In this document: positions 7,582 to 16,238 of the stretch, in pieces
How positions within the stretch are numbered: the stretch's first letter is position 1
How the letters are laid out: each line of letters begins with the position of its first letter
Notes under the pieces: generated by a model
The model's input: only the letters and a program-made list of their open reading frames with translations
Database searches by the model: none
Told to the model about the DNA's origin: nothing
Assembly: GCF_001592225.1 (NCBI RefSeq)
Contig: NZ_BCWN01000011.1
Span: 41,442 to 105,441, forward strand
Length of the DNA stretch: 64,000 nucleotides
Direction of reading: 5' to 3'
Origin: Castellaniella caeni NBRC 101664
Lineage (GTDB): Bacteria > Pseudomonadota > Gammaproteobacteria > Burkholderiales > Burkholderiaceae_B
Made by a program: the position numbers and the translations under genes

Positions 7582-8799
7582 ATGCAATCCGTTGAGACGG
7601 AGACTAGGACCTACAACCCGCCCTCAAAAAATATCCCACACGGGGTCTGGGTTTTGGGTTTCGTCAGTCTGCTGATGGATGTCTCGTCGGAACTCATCCA
7701 CAGTCTGCTGCCCATGTTTATGGTGACCACGCTGGGCGCCAGCGCCCAGGAGGTCGGCTGGATCGAAGGTATCGCCGAATCTACCGCGCTCATCATCAAG
7801 GTGTTCTCCGGAGCCCTCAGCGACTACCTGGGTAAGCGCAAGGGATTGGCGGTCTTTGGTTACGCGCTCGCAGCATTGACCAAGCCGTTGTTTGCGCTGG
7901 CGCCCACAATCGGCGTGGTGTTTGCGGCACGCCTGCTGGATCGCATCGGCAAGGGCGTGCGCGGCGCACCACGTGACGCGCTGGTCGCTGACCTGAGTCC
8001 CCCGGAGATCCGTGGCGCAGCCTTCGGCCTGCGACAGGCGCTAGATGCGGTCGGCGCCACCCTGGGGCCGCTGCTAGCCGTGGGTTTCATGCTAATCTGG
8101 GCGGATCACTTCCGCACGGTCTTTTGGGTGGCTGTGATTCCTGGAGCAGCTTGTGTCCTGCTCCTAATCTTCGGCCTGCGAGAGCCTACTTCCACACGAA
8201 AAATAAAACGCATTAATCCGATCCGCCGCGAAAACCTGCGCCGCATGCCAGCCAGCTACTGGTGGGTGGTGGGCATCGGAGCGGTCTTCACCCTGGCCCG
8301 CTTCAGCGAGGCCTTTCTGGTCCTGCGAGCCCAGGACAGCGGCATCGCCATCGCTCTCGTGCCACTGGCTATCGTAGCCATGAATCTCGCGTTCTCTGTG
8401 TCGGCCTACCCTTTTGGAAAACTTTCAGACCATATGAGCCACCAAGCTCTGTTGGCGCTAGGCCTGGTGATGCTGATCGCAGCCGACCTACTGCTAGCGA
8501 TGGGGCAGCACTGGACCATCATCACAGCCGGTATTTTGCTGTGGGGAGTTCATCTGGGAGCGACCCAGGGCTTGCTTGCTACCATGGTGGCGAATGCCGC
8601 ACCGCCCGACCTGAGAGGTACTGCTTACGGGTTCTTCAACCTTGTGAGCGGCGTTGCCATGCTCTTTGCCAGCGTTTTTGCGGGCCTACTCTGGGAAAAA
8701 ATGGGCGCAGCCGCCACGTTCTACGCAGGCGCCAGCTTCTGCACTATCGCACTCGCAACCTTGGCGGGCTATTCACTAGCAGGTCTACGTCCGACCTGA
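7582..8799 (+). CDS. MFS transporter of unknown substrate
   Basis: 405 residues with 12 predicted transmembrane segments. The major-facilitator loop 2-3 motif is seen as GALSDYLGKRKG, and a second conserved element is RLLDRIGKGVRGAPRDALVAD. It resembles the MFS branch that often accompanies metal or envelope-resistance genes, but the sequence does not give the substrate. It probably shares a transcript with the PAP2 gene upstream. It is the last gene of the island; downstream the base composition shifts to the more GC-rich core. Confidence 0.75.
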   Translation: MQSVETETRTYNPPSKNIPHGVWVLGFVSLLMDVSSELIHSLLPMFMVTTLGASAQEVGWIEGIAESTALIIKVFSGALSDYLGKRKGLAVFGYALAALTKPLFALAPTIGVVFAARLLDRIGKGVRGAPRDALVADLSPPEIRGAAFGLRQALDAVGATLGPLLAVGFMLIWADHFRTVFWVAVIPGAACVLLLIFGLREPTSTRKIKRINPIRRENLRRMPASYWWVVGIGAVFTLARFSEAFLVLRAQDSGIAIALVPLAIVAMNLAFSVSAYPFGKLSDHMSHQALLALGLVMLIAADLLLAMGQHWTIITAGILLWGVHLGATQGLLATMVANAAPPDLRGTAYGFFNLVSGVAMLFASVFAGLLWEKMGAAATFYAGASFCTIALATLAGYSLAGLRPT

Positions 8800-8945
8800 T
8801 GGGCGAGGATGCCCTACTTTCCTAGAGCCCTTGATCCGATGGCGTACTGCCTCCACGCGCAAACATGGCGAAAGCCTCTACTTCTGCATGCATACCCGAT
8901 TGAAGCGGGCTTGCCACAGGTCAAAGCGGGTGACCAAAGGCCGGT
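8800..8945. other. Convergent intergenic spacer
   Basis: About 146 bases between the MFS gene (+) and the permease gene (-). No convincing gene, tRNA or strong hairpin was seen. It marks the boundary between the lower-GC island and the GC-rich core. Confidence 0.4.
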
Positions 8946-9806
8946 TCAACTGCGGCGCGACGGCATCCAGCGCAGGAAAAAGCGCTCGATCAGCGCCACG
9001 GCGGCGATTCCCGCCGTGGTGAACAGCGTGAGCGACAGCAAGGCGGCAAAGACCAGCGGCACATCCATGTTGAACTGCGCCGTCAGGATCAGATAGCCGA
9101 TACCGGCATTGCCGCCAATGAATTCGCCCACGATCGAGCCCGCCAGCGCAAGCGGGATCGCCACCTTGAGGGCGTCCGTCAGGTAAGGCAGGGCATGCAT
9201 CAGGCGCACCTTCAGGAAGATGCGCCAGAGCGTGCCGCCCGCCAGGCGCGACAGATCGAGCACGTCGGCCTCGATCTCGCTCAGGCCGCTGAGCGCACCG
9301 ACGAAGATGGGGAAGATGGCCAGCAAAAAAGCCAGCAGCACTTTGGACTGCGGCCCCAGGCCCAGCCAGATCACGAACAGCGGCGCCAACGCGATCTTCG
9401 GGATGCCGTTGAACGCCGAGAGCAGCGGCAGCACGAAGAGCTTGAGGCCGCGCACGTAGACCACGGTCAGCGCCAGCAGCACGCCGACCAGCAGGCTGAG
9501 CGCGAGGCCGGCCAGCGTGGTCAGACTGGTGACGCCCAGGTGATGCATCTGCAGGGAAAAGGTCTGCGCGAAACGGGTGGCCACGGCGCTGGGCACCGGC
9601 AGGACATACGCCGGAACGCCCGACCAGGGCACGCCCCACTGCCACAGGGCCAGCAATGCACAGGTGGCCAGTACCGCCTTGAGCGCCGCGCCGCCGCCTG
9701 CCCCCGTGGGACGACCCGGCCCCCGGACGTGCGCCCTGCCCTGCGGCGCGGGCGCGGCGGGGCCGCCCCCTGGAGGCAGCTGGCTGTCTGGCGGGCGCGC
9801 GCTCAT
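8946..9806 (-). CDS. ABC transporter permease, SsuC/TauC type
   Basis: 286 residues with six hydrophobic segments and the inner-membrane binding-protein-dependent transport loop near LSRLAGGTLWRIFLKVRLMHALP (EAA-like loop contacting the ATPase). It belongs to the nitrate/sulfonate/taurine permease branch. The first 40 residues are Pro/Gly-rich and poorly conserved. The start overlaps the stop of the ATPase gene by 4 bases, so the genes are coupled. The substrate is unknown; the NMT1-like binding protein allows sulfonates, taurine or a pyrimidine precursor. Confidence 0.88.
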   Translation of the reverse strand: MSARPPDSQLPPGGGPAAPAPQGRAHVRGPGRPTGAGGGAALKAVLATCALLALWQWGVPWSGVPAYVLPVPSAVATRFAQTFSLQMHHLGVTSLTTLAGLALSLLVGVLLALTVVYVRGLKLFVLPLLSAFNGIPKIALAPLFVIWLGLGPQSKVLLAFLLAIFPIFVGALSGLSEIEADVLDLSRLAGGTLWRIFLKVRLMHALPYLTDALKVAIPLALAGSIVGEFIGGNAGIGYLILTAQFNMDVPLVFAALLSLTLFTTAGIAAVALIERFFLRWMPSRRS

Positions 9807-10588
9807 GCGACCGGCACCTGCGTGTACGGGTCGGCCTGGATGTTGCGCTCGATGCTGTCGCGGATCGTGGCGCTCAGGGCGAGAAAGGCGGGCGATTGCA
9901 GCGTCTGAGCCGTGCGCGGGCGCGGCAGTGGAATATCGACGATGCGCTCGATGCGGCCAGGCCGCGCGCTCATCACGAGCACCTGGTCGGACAGCAAGGC
10001 CGCTTCAGTGATGCTGTGCGTCACGAACAGCACCGTGCTCTTGCGCGCGCCCCAGATGCGTTGCAGCTCGAAGCCCAGCTGCTCGCGCGTCATGACGTCA
10101 AGCGCGGCGAAGGGCTCGTCCATGAGCAGCAGCGAGGGCTGCAGCAGCAAGGCGCGGCAGATGGCGGCACGCTGCTGCATACCGCCCGACAGCGCGTGCG
10201 GATAATGGTGCTCGAAGCCCTGCAGGCCGGCCAACGTCAGCAGCTGGCGCGCCTGTGCCTCGTAGCGGCGCGCGGGTTGGCCACCCATCTCGGCCACGAA
10301 CAGGACGTTTTCCAGCACCGTGCGCCAGGGCAGCAGCACGGGCCGCTGGAAGACCATGCCGGCGCCCGCGACAGGGCCATCGACGAGCCGACCATTGGCG
10401 CGGATGCTGCCCGTGGTGGCGGGCGCAAGCCCGGCGACCAGGCGCAGCAGGGTGGATTTGCCGCAGCCGCTGGGGCCCACGATGGACACGAAAGACTGCG
10501 AGCCGATCTCGAAGGACACGTCATCCAGAGCCTGGGTAGCCGAGTCGAACCATTTGCCCAGGTGGGACACGCTGAGAGCGACGGACAT
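9803..10588 (-). CDS. ABC transporter ATP-binding protein, SsuB/TauB type
   Basis: 261 residues. Walker A GPSGCGKST, signature LSGGMQQRAAICRALL, Walker B LLLMDEPFAALD, and the H-loop VLFVTHSITEA are all intact. LSGGMQQR and the length place it in the nitrate/sulfonate/taurine import group. It energises the permease encoded downstream (4-base overlap) and works with the binding protein encoded upstream. Some genera carry the trio for alkanesulfonates, others for thiamine-pyrimidine uptake. Confidence 0.9.
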   Translation of the reverse strand: MSVALSVSHLGKWFDSATQALDDVSFEIGSQSFVSIVGPSGCGKSTLLRLVAGLAPATTGSIRANGRLVDGPVAGAGMVFQRPVLLPWRTVLENVLFVAEMGGQPARRYEAQARQLLTLAGLQGFEHHYPHALSGGMQQRAAICRALLLQPSLLLMDEPFAALDVMTREQLGFELQRIWGARKSTVLFVTHSITEAALLSDQVLVMSARPGRIERIVDIPLPRPRTAQTLQSPAFLALSATIRDSIERNIQADPYTQVPVA

Positions 10589-10607
10589 CCGTGGGTTTCC
10601 GCCCCGC

Positions 10608-11615
10608 TCAGGGCTCGATCATGGCCGCGTCGAAGACGTCGGCGGGCTTGAGTCGGTTGGTATCGAGCGACAATGCCGTCCCGACGATGTCGATGGTGCT
10701 TTGCAGGCGCGGCTTGCTTGCCAGGCCGTAATGGCCGCCTTGCGTCGGGTTGGCACCCATGGCGGCCACGGTGGCGCGCCACTGGGTTTCAATGGTGTCC
10801 AGATTGAGGATGGGATTGGCCTGTACCATGATCCGGGCGGCGTCATCCGGGTGCTCGATGGCGTATTCCATGGCCTGGCGCGTGGCCTGGGCAAAACGCG
10901 CCGCGGCCTGGGGGTCGGCCTGCAGTTTCTGGTCGTTGCCGATCAGCCAGAGGCCATAGATGTCGTAGCCCCAGTCGTAGAACGAGAAGGCGTAAACCTT
11001 CTTGCCACGGGCGCTGGCGATTTTTTCAAGCGCGGGCACGTCGCCGTCGAGCGACGAGCTGATGAGATCGACCTGACCGCTGAGCAGCAAGGAAAAATAG
11101 ACGTTGGGGTCGGCGGCCACCCATTTGAAGGGCAGCTGGGCCAAGTGGTTGCGCCCGAGCACCACGGGGAAAGCCACCCGTGCGCTGTCCGCCTGCGCGG
11201 CGGCGATTTTCTTGCCGCGCATGGATTCCAATGTCGGGAAAGGCTGCAGCGAGGCCAGCGCCACCGCCGACTTGTTCATGTAGACGAAGGCGCCCTTCAC
11301 GCGCGCGCCCTTGGCGATGGCCTGGACGACCGGGCTGACGTCGGCCACGCCATAATCGGCCTGGCCGCTGCCCACGGTGGAAATCACCACGCCGCTGCCC
11401 GCAGTGGGCAGAATCTTGACGTCGAAGCCGGCGGCTTTGTAGTAGCCCTGCGCCACGCCGACGAACAACGGCGCGTACTTGCCGATGAAAGTGTGATTGG
11501 TGAGCACGGTGAGCGGCTTCAGGGGCGCGGCGCTGGCCGCACCGGGCAGCAGGGCCGTCCCCAGCGTCACGGCGGTGGACAGAAGCGAGGCGGCAAGCAA
11601 TCGTGGCAGGTTCAT
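10608..11615 (-). CDS. NMT1/SsuA-like periplasmic substrate-binding protein
   Basis: About 335 residues from the ATG at 11615. A Sec signal peptide (LLAASLLSTAVTLGTALLPGAASA) precedes the mature domain. The motif FIGKYAPLFVGVAQGYYKAAGFDV is typical of NMT1/THI5-like and SsuA proteins, as is GSGQADYGVADVSPVVQAIA. It captures the substrate in the periplasm for the permease and ATPase encoded just downstream. Conserved Trp/Tyr residues (YDWGYDIYGLW) might form an aromatic binding pocket. Ligand identity cannot be assigned. Confidence 0.88.
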   Translation of the reverse strand: MNLPRLLAASLLSTAVTLGTALLPGAASAAPLKPLTVLTNHTFIGKYAPLFVGVAQGYYKAAGFDVKILPTAGSGVVISTVGSGQADYGVADVSPVVQAIAKGARVKGAFVYMNKSAVALASLQPFPTLESMRGKKIAAAQADSARVAFPVVLGRNHLAQLPFKWVAADPNVYFSLLLSGQVDLISSSLDGDVPALEKIASARGKKVYAFSFYDWGYDIYGLWLIGNDQKLQADPQAAARFAQATRQAMEYAIEHPDDAARIMVQANPILNLDTIETQWRATVAAMGANPTQGGHYGLASKPRLQSTIDIVGTALSLDTNRLKPADVFDAAMIEP

Positions 11616-11624
11616 GGGACGCAA

Positions 11625-11796
11625 GGGTTCGTTCTTGAGCGGACTCCTATTATCGCATTGCCGCCCACGACAGGGGGCGTTGACCGTGAGCGAGGATGAT
11701 CCACGGCTGTTGTCGCGCGCCGTTTCGGCACCCGCGAGCGGGCGGTCACAGACGCAGGGCGGTCACATACCCCGCCCTGCGCCCTATCGCGGCGCC
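11625..11796. other. Intergenic spacer between importer and catabolic cluster
   Basis: About 172 bases upstream of the importer binding-protein gene and downstream of the dehydrogenase gene. It must hold the importer promoter. No clear operator or hairpin was recognised. Confidence 0.35.
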
Positions 11797-12684
11797 CTAT
11801 TCACCGGAAACGATCTTGTACATGTAGCTGAAGTCGCGCCCACCGTGCCCTTCGGCCACGGCGGCTTCGTACATCTGCGTCGCCCGGGCGGCAAACGGGG
11901 TTTCGTAGCCCACGGTGCGGGCCGCAGCCTGCGCCAGGCGCATGTCCTTCAACATCAGGGACATGGCGAAACCCGGCGCGTAGTCCCGGTTCGAGGGGGC
12001 GCCGGGCACGGGCCCCGGCACGGGGCAGTACGACTGCAGCATCCAGCAGTTGCCCGAGGCGTGCGTCATCACGTCATAGACCTTTTGCTCGTCGAGGCCC
12101 AGGCGTCGGGCCAGCGCCAATGTTTCGCTCAAGGTGATGGCGCTCATGCCGGCCATCATGTTGTTGCAGGCCTTCATCGACTGCCCCGAGCCGGCGGCCC
12201 CCACGTGCACCACCGAGCTGCCCATGTGCTGCAAAATGGGCTCGGCCCGCTCGAAGGCGGCCGCCGTCCCACCCACCATGAACACCAGCCGGGCCGCCTC
12301 GGCGGCGGGCACCGCCCCGGAAACCGGCGCATCGACCATGTCAAAGCCTTGCTGGGCCGCCAGGTCGTGCACCAGCCGCGAACTCTCGACGTCGATCGTG
12401 GAACTGTCGATGAGCAGCGCCCCTGGCCGCGCGTGAGCCAGGATGCCGGCTTCTCCCTCGTAGACCTGGCGCACGTGGGTTCCCGTGGGCACCATCGTGA
12501 TGACGACATCGGCCTGTCCCACGGCGTGCGCGATGGATGTCGCTGCCTGCCCCCCTGCTTGGCTCAGGGCCTGCAGCGCGTCAGCGGAAAGGTCGAAGCC
12601 CAGCACCCGGTGCCCGCCGCGCAGCAGGTTGCGACTCATGGGGGTGCCCATGTGGCCCAGGCCGATGAAGGCGATCGTCGTCAT
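11797..12684 (-). CDS. 3-hydroxyisobutyrate-type beta-hydroxyacid dehydrogenase
   Basis: 295 residues. N-terminal NAD(P) Rossmann motif GLGHMGTPMSRNL, substrate-binding DAPVSGAVPAAEA and catalytic-lysine region GSGQSMKACNNMM define the beta-hydroxyacid dehydrogenase family (MmsB, GarR, YihU). It oxidises a 3-hydroxyacid such as 3-hydroxyisobutyrate to the semialdehyde. It is the last gene of the cluster that includes an aldehyde dehydrogenase, an aminotransferase and CoA-handling enzymes, so it probably acts on an intermediate of the same degradation route. The exact substrate is not readable. Confidence 0.85.
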   Translation of the reverse strand: MTTIAFIGLGHMGTPMSRNLLRGGHRVLGFDLSADALQALSQAGGQAATSIAHAVGQADVVITMVPTGTHVRQVYEGEAGILAHARPGALLIDSSTIDVESSRLVHDLAAQQGFDMVDAPVSGAVPAAEAARLVFMVGGTAAAFERAEPILQHMGSSVVHVGAAGSGQSMKACNNMMAGMSAITLSETLALARRLGLDEQKVYDVMTHASGNCWMLQSYCPVPGPVPGAPSNRDYAPGFAMSLMLKDMRLAQAAARTVGYETPFAARATQMYEAAVAEGHGGRDFSYMYKIVSGE

Positions 12685-12715
12685 GCGTGTGTTCCTTTTG
12701 ATTGTGTGTTCAGGT

Positions 12716-13912
12716 TCAGGACTGTTTGACCAGCGGGCATTGCGACTCGGACAAGGGCCGCGTGACCAGGTCGGCCGGCAGGGTGCGCAGCACGGTGTAG
12801 TAATCCCAGGGGGCGTGCGACTCGGCGGGCGTCTTCACCTGTACCAGGTACATGTCGTGCGCCATGCGGCCGTCCGCGCGGACAACGCCGTTGTGCGCGA
12901 AGAAGTCATTGACCGGCAAGGCGCGCATCTGCGCGGCCACGGCCTTGCCCTCGACGGTGCCAGCGGCCTTCACCGCCTTCAGGTAGTGCATCACGGCGGA
13001 GTACGTGCCTGCCTGCACCATGCCGGGCTTGCGCTTGGTCTTCGCCTCGAAGCGCTGGGCGAATTCGCGGCTTGCGTCATCCCGATCCCAGTAGTACGCG
13101 GTGGTGGCCACCAGGCCGTGGGCCTTGTCCAGGCCCAGGGCATGCACGTCGCTGATGACCATGGCCAGGGCAACCATGCGCTGCCCCGCCGACGTAATGC
13201 CGAACTCCGAGGCCTGCTTGATGCTGTTGGTCGTATCCAGGCCGCCGTTGGCCAGTGCCACGATCTGGGCGCCGGAGGACTGTGCCTGCAACAGGAACGA
13301 GGCGAAGTCGGACGATTCGACGGGGTGGCGCACCTCGCCCAGCACCTTGCCGCCGTTTTCCTGTACGGTGCGGGTCAGGTCGGCGGCCATCTGCTTGCCG
13401 AAAGCATAGTCGGCGGCCAGGATGAACCAGCTCTTGCCGCCGTCCTCGATCACGCCGCGCGCCGTGCCCACCGAGGCGGCATAGGTGTCGAACACCCAGT
13501 GAAACCCGGTAGGCGAGCAGGCCTTGTCGGTCAGCGCAGCCGAAAACGGGCCGGTGGCGATCGTGACCTTGTCGAGGTCTTTGGCCAGGCCCTGTACCGC
13601 CAGCGCCACGCCCGAGTTGGTCAGGTCGGTGATCATCTCGACGTGCTCCAGGTCGAACCACTTGCGCGCGATGGCCGACGCCGTATCCACCTTGTTGTGG
13701 TGATCCGCCGACACGACCTCGATCTTGCGGCCCAGCACTTCGCCGCCGAAATCCTGCACCGCCATCTCGGCCGCCGTCACCGAGGTGACGCCGCCAAAGT
13801 CGGAATACAGCCCCGACTGGTCGTTGAGCACGCCGATGCGCAAGGGGTCGGCAGCCGAGGCCAACTGTGGCAAGGCCAGCGCCAGGGCGGCGGCCAGCAG
13901 CATTTTTTTCAT
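12716..13912 (-). CDS. LivK-like ABC substrate-binding protein
   Basis: About 398 residues from the ATG at 13912, which has GGAGA 7 bases upstream; an ATG two codons earlier is also possible. A signal peptide (MKKMLLAAALALALPQLASA) precedes a type I periplasmic binding fold (IGVLNDQSGLYSDFGG, AGTYSAVMHYLKAV). It is a branched-chain amino acid/amide-type binding protein. No LivHMGF partners lie next to it, so it either works with a distant transporter or is an orphan that supplies the cluster's catabolic substrate. Confidence 0.85.
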   Translation of the reverse strand: MKKMLLAAALALALPQLASAADPLRIGVLNDQSGLYSDFGGVTSVTAAEMAVQDFGGEVLGRKIEVVSADHHNKVDTASAIARKWFDLEHVEMITDLTNSGVALAVQGLAKDLDKVTIATGPFSAALTDKACSPTGFHWVFDTYAASVGTARGVIEDGGKSWFILAADYAFGKQMAADLTRTVQENGGKVLGEVRHPVESSDFASFLLQAQSSGAQIVALANGGLDTTNSIKQASEFGITSAGQRMVALAMVISDVHALGLDKAHGLVATTAYYWDRDDASREFAQRFEAKTKRKPGMVQAGTYSAVMHYLKAVKAAGTVEGKAVAAQMRALPVNDFFAHNGVVRADGRMAHDMYLVQVKTPAESHAPWDYYTVLRTLPADLVTRPLSESQCPLVKQS

Positions 13913-13975
13913 GTTCATGTCTCCGTTGTGTGAAAGCGGTTCATCGAGTGACGTCATCGGGCGACGCGGTGGCGC

Positions 13976-15319
13976 TCAGCCGGGCCGGTGCTGCATGTCG
14001 TGCCGCAGCGCGTCGATGGCCGAACCCCAGGCATCGATCGTCTGCCGGACTTCGTCCGCGCCGTGCGCCATGCAGACGTAGTATTTCGTGTCTCCCTTGA
14101 AGATCCCGCGCTCGCGCAGCAGGACGTTGAAGCGCTTGGTCAGCCAGGCGTCGCCGTTGATCGTGTCGCGGTAATCGCGGATCTCGTCGCGGTGGAAGAT
14201 GACGTCGAACAGCGGCTCGACGCCCAGCACCTGGGCGGGCAGATCCGCCTGCCGGAGCATCTCGGCCAGGGTGTCGCGCAGCGTCTTCCCGGTGGCGAAG
14301 AAGGCCTCATAGACGCCCGACTGGCGCAGCAACTTCAGGGTCGCCAGGCCCGCGGCGGCGGCGATGGGGTTGCCGCTCAGGGTGCCGATCTGCACCAGGA
14401 AGCGGTCGGCGCCGACCTCGGCGCGGTCGAACAGCGCCATGATGTCCGCGCGGCCCGCGATCGCGGCCAGCGGGAAGCCACCGCCGCAGGCCTTGCCCAG
14501 GGTGCAGATGTCCGGCGTGATCCCGAAGTAGGCCTGCGCGCCGCCATAGGCCATGCGAAAGCCAGTGACCACTTCGTCGAAGATCAGCAGCACGCCCGTC
14601 TCGGCGGTGACCTCGCGCAGCGCCTCCAGAAAGCCCGGGCGCGGGGCGATCAGGCGCTGGATCGGCTCGACGATGACCGCCGCGAGCTCATCGGCGTGCG
14701 CGCGGATGAACGCCACCGCGGTGTCGGTGTCGTTGAAGGGGGCGACCACCACCTCGTCGCGCACGCTGCGCGGGATGCCCGGCGAGTCGGGAATCGGCTC
14801 GGGAAACGTAGGCGCGCGGGTGGGTGCCAGGCTCATCAGGCCGTAGTCGCTCATGCCGTGGTAGCCGCCCTCGAACTTCAGGATCTTGTCGCGCTGGCGA
14901 AAGGCGCGCGCCAGCCGCATGGCGAAGAAGTCGGCCTCGGTGCCCGAAGAGACGAAACGGACTTTCTCGGCGCACGGAACCGCCGCGACGATCTCTTGCG
15001 CGAGTTCGATGCCGGGCCGGTTGTTGGCGAAAAAGGTGGTGCCCTGGGGCAACTGGGCCAGCACGGCGGCCGTGACGTCCGCCTGGTTGTGGCCCACCAG
15101 CATCGGGCCCGAGCCGATCAGGTAGTCGATGTACTCGTTGTCGCTCTCGTCCCACACGCGGCCCCCCTGCCCCCGGGCGATGACGATCTGCTCGGGCAGG
15201 TTGCCGAACGTGCCGCCCGGCAGGCAGCGGGCGGCCAGTTGCGCCAGTTCCCGCTCCCGTTCCGTCAGGATGTTTTGCGTGCGCTGCCCAGGCTGGGCAT
15301 TCAAGGTGCTGCTGCTCAT
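13976..15319 (-). CDS. Class III aminotransferase, HemL-like
   Basis: 447 residues. The PLP-enzyme landmarks of class III aminotransferases are visible: the phosphate-binding SSGTEADFFAMRLAR, the cofactor aspartate in LLIFDEVVTGFR, and the Schiff-base lysine in TLGKACGGGFP. It is annotated in relatives as glutamate-1-semialdehyde aminomutase-like, but the catabolic setting (PotABCD importer, aldehyde dehydrogenase) argues for transamination of an imported amine or beta-amino acid rather than tetrapyrrole synthesis. It is transcribed after the two permease genes. Confidence 0.87.
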   Translation of the reverse strand: MSSSTLNAQPGQRTQNILTERERELAQLAARCLPGGTFGNLPEQIVIARGQGGRVWDESDNEYIDYLIGSGPMLVGHNQADVTAAVLAQLPQGTTFFANNRPGIELAQEIVAAVPCAEKVRFVSSGTEADFFAMRLARAFRQRDKILKFEGGYHGMSDYGLMSLAPTRAPTFPEPIPDSPGIPRSVRDEVVVAPFNDTDTAVAFIRAHADELAAVIVEPIQRLIAPRPGFLEALREVTAETGVLLIFDEVVTGFRMAYGGAQAYFGITPDICTLGKACGGGFPLAAIAGRADIMALFDRAEVGADRFLVQIGTLSGNPIAAAAGLATLKLLRQSGVYEAFFATGKTLRDTLAEMLRQADLPAQVLGVEPLFDVIFHRDEIRDYRDTINGDAWLTKRFNVLLRERGIFKGDTKYYVCMAHGADEVRQTIDAWGSAIDALRHDMQHRPG

Positions 15320-15352
15320 GGTCGTATGCTCCTTTCAGGAAGGGATGGGATT

Positions 15353-16225
15353 TCAGGAAAGAACCGGGTGATCTTCAGGGGACGCCTGCCTGGCGTGCTC
15401 CGCCCGCCGCCGCAGGGCTTCGAGGCTGACCAGGAAGACGATCGAGGTCAGGATCAGCAGCGTGGCCACGGCGAGGATCGTTGGGCTGATGATTTCGCGC
15501 AGCCCGGAGAACATCTGCCGGGGCACGGTCTGCTGCTGCGGCCCGGCCAGGAACAGCACGAGCACGATTTCATCGAAGGACGTCACGAAGGCGAACAGGG
15601 CGCCCGAAATCATCCCGGGGCGGATCACGGGCAGCACGACGTCCTTGTAGACTTTCAGCGGCGGCGCCCCCAGGCTCAGGCCCGCCCGGTAGAGCGACTG
15701 GTCGAAGCCCTGCAGCGATGCGGTGACGGTGATGACGACGAAGGGCGCGCCCAGTGCGGCGTGGGCGATGATGATGCCCGTGTAGCTCGCCACGAGATTG
15801 AAGCGGGAGTAAAAGAAGAACATCCCCGCCGCTACGATGATGAGCGGCACGATCATGGGCGACAGGATGGCCGCCGTAATGAAGCGCCGGCAGGGCATCT
15901 CCTCGCGCGCCAGCCCCACTGCGGCGACCGTGCCCAGCACGGAGGCCAGGAGGGTGGCGACGATGCCGATGAAAAAGCTGTTCTTGATGGCCAGCAGCCA
16001 GTTCTCGCTCTCAAAGATGGCGGCGTACCACTTCAGCGAATAGGCACCGGCATCCAGGCGCAGCATGCCGGGCGTGAAGGTGAAAAAGGGCTCGGCGTTG
16101 AACGACAGGGGGATGATGACCAGCACGGGAAAGATCAGGAACAGCAGCACGGCCCAGGAAAACAGCCTGAGCAGGCCGGCGCCCCAGTGGTCGCGCACGC
16201 CGTAGATGATTGCAGACGGATTCAT
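15353..16225 (-). CDS. ABC permease, PotC-like
   Basis: 290 residues, six transmembrane segments and an EAA-type loop (YRAGLSLGAPPLKVYKDVVLPVIRPG region) that docks to the ATPase. It is the second permease of the polyamine/opine/2-aminoethylphosphonate transporter branch. It starts 13 bases after the PotB-like gene ends. Together with the 16239, 17612 and 18736 genes it forms a complete importer. Confidence 0.9.
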   Translation of the reverse strand: MNPSAIIYGVRDHWGAGLLRLFSWAVLLFLIFPVLVIIPLSFNAEPFFTFTPGMLRLDAGAYSLKWYAAIFESENWLLAIKNSFFIGIVATLLASVLGTVAAVGLAREEMPCRRFITAAILSPMIVPLIIVAAGMFFFYSRFNLVASYTGIIIAHAALGAPFVVITVTASLQGFDQSLYRAGLSLGAPPLKVYKDVVLPVIRPGMISGALFAFVTSFDEIVLVLFLAGPQQQTVPRQMFSGLREIISPTILAVATLLILTSIVFLVSLEALRRRAEHARQASPEDHPVLS

Positions 16226-16238
16226 GTGGATGGCCCCC

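Noticed and set aside
13976..15319. Aminotransferase considered as hemL (glutamate-1-semialdehyde aminomutase)
   Set aside because: The family resemblance is real, but the catabolic operon context (importer, aldehyde dehydrogenase, CoA-transferase) favours an amine-degrading class III aminotransferase.
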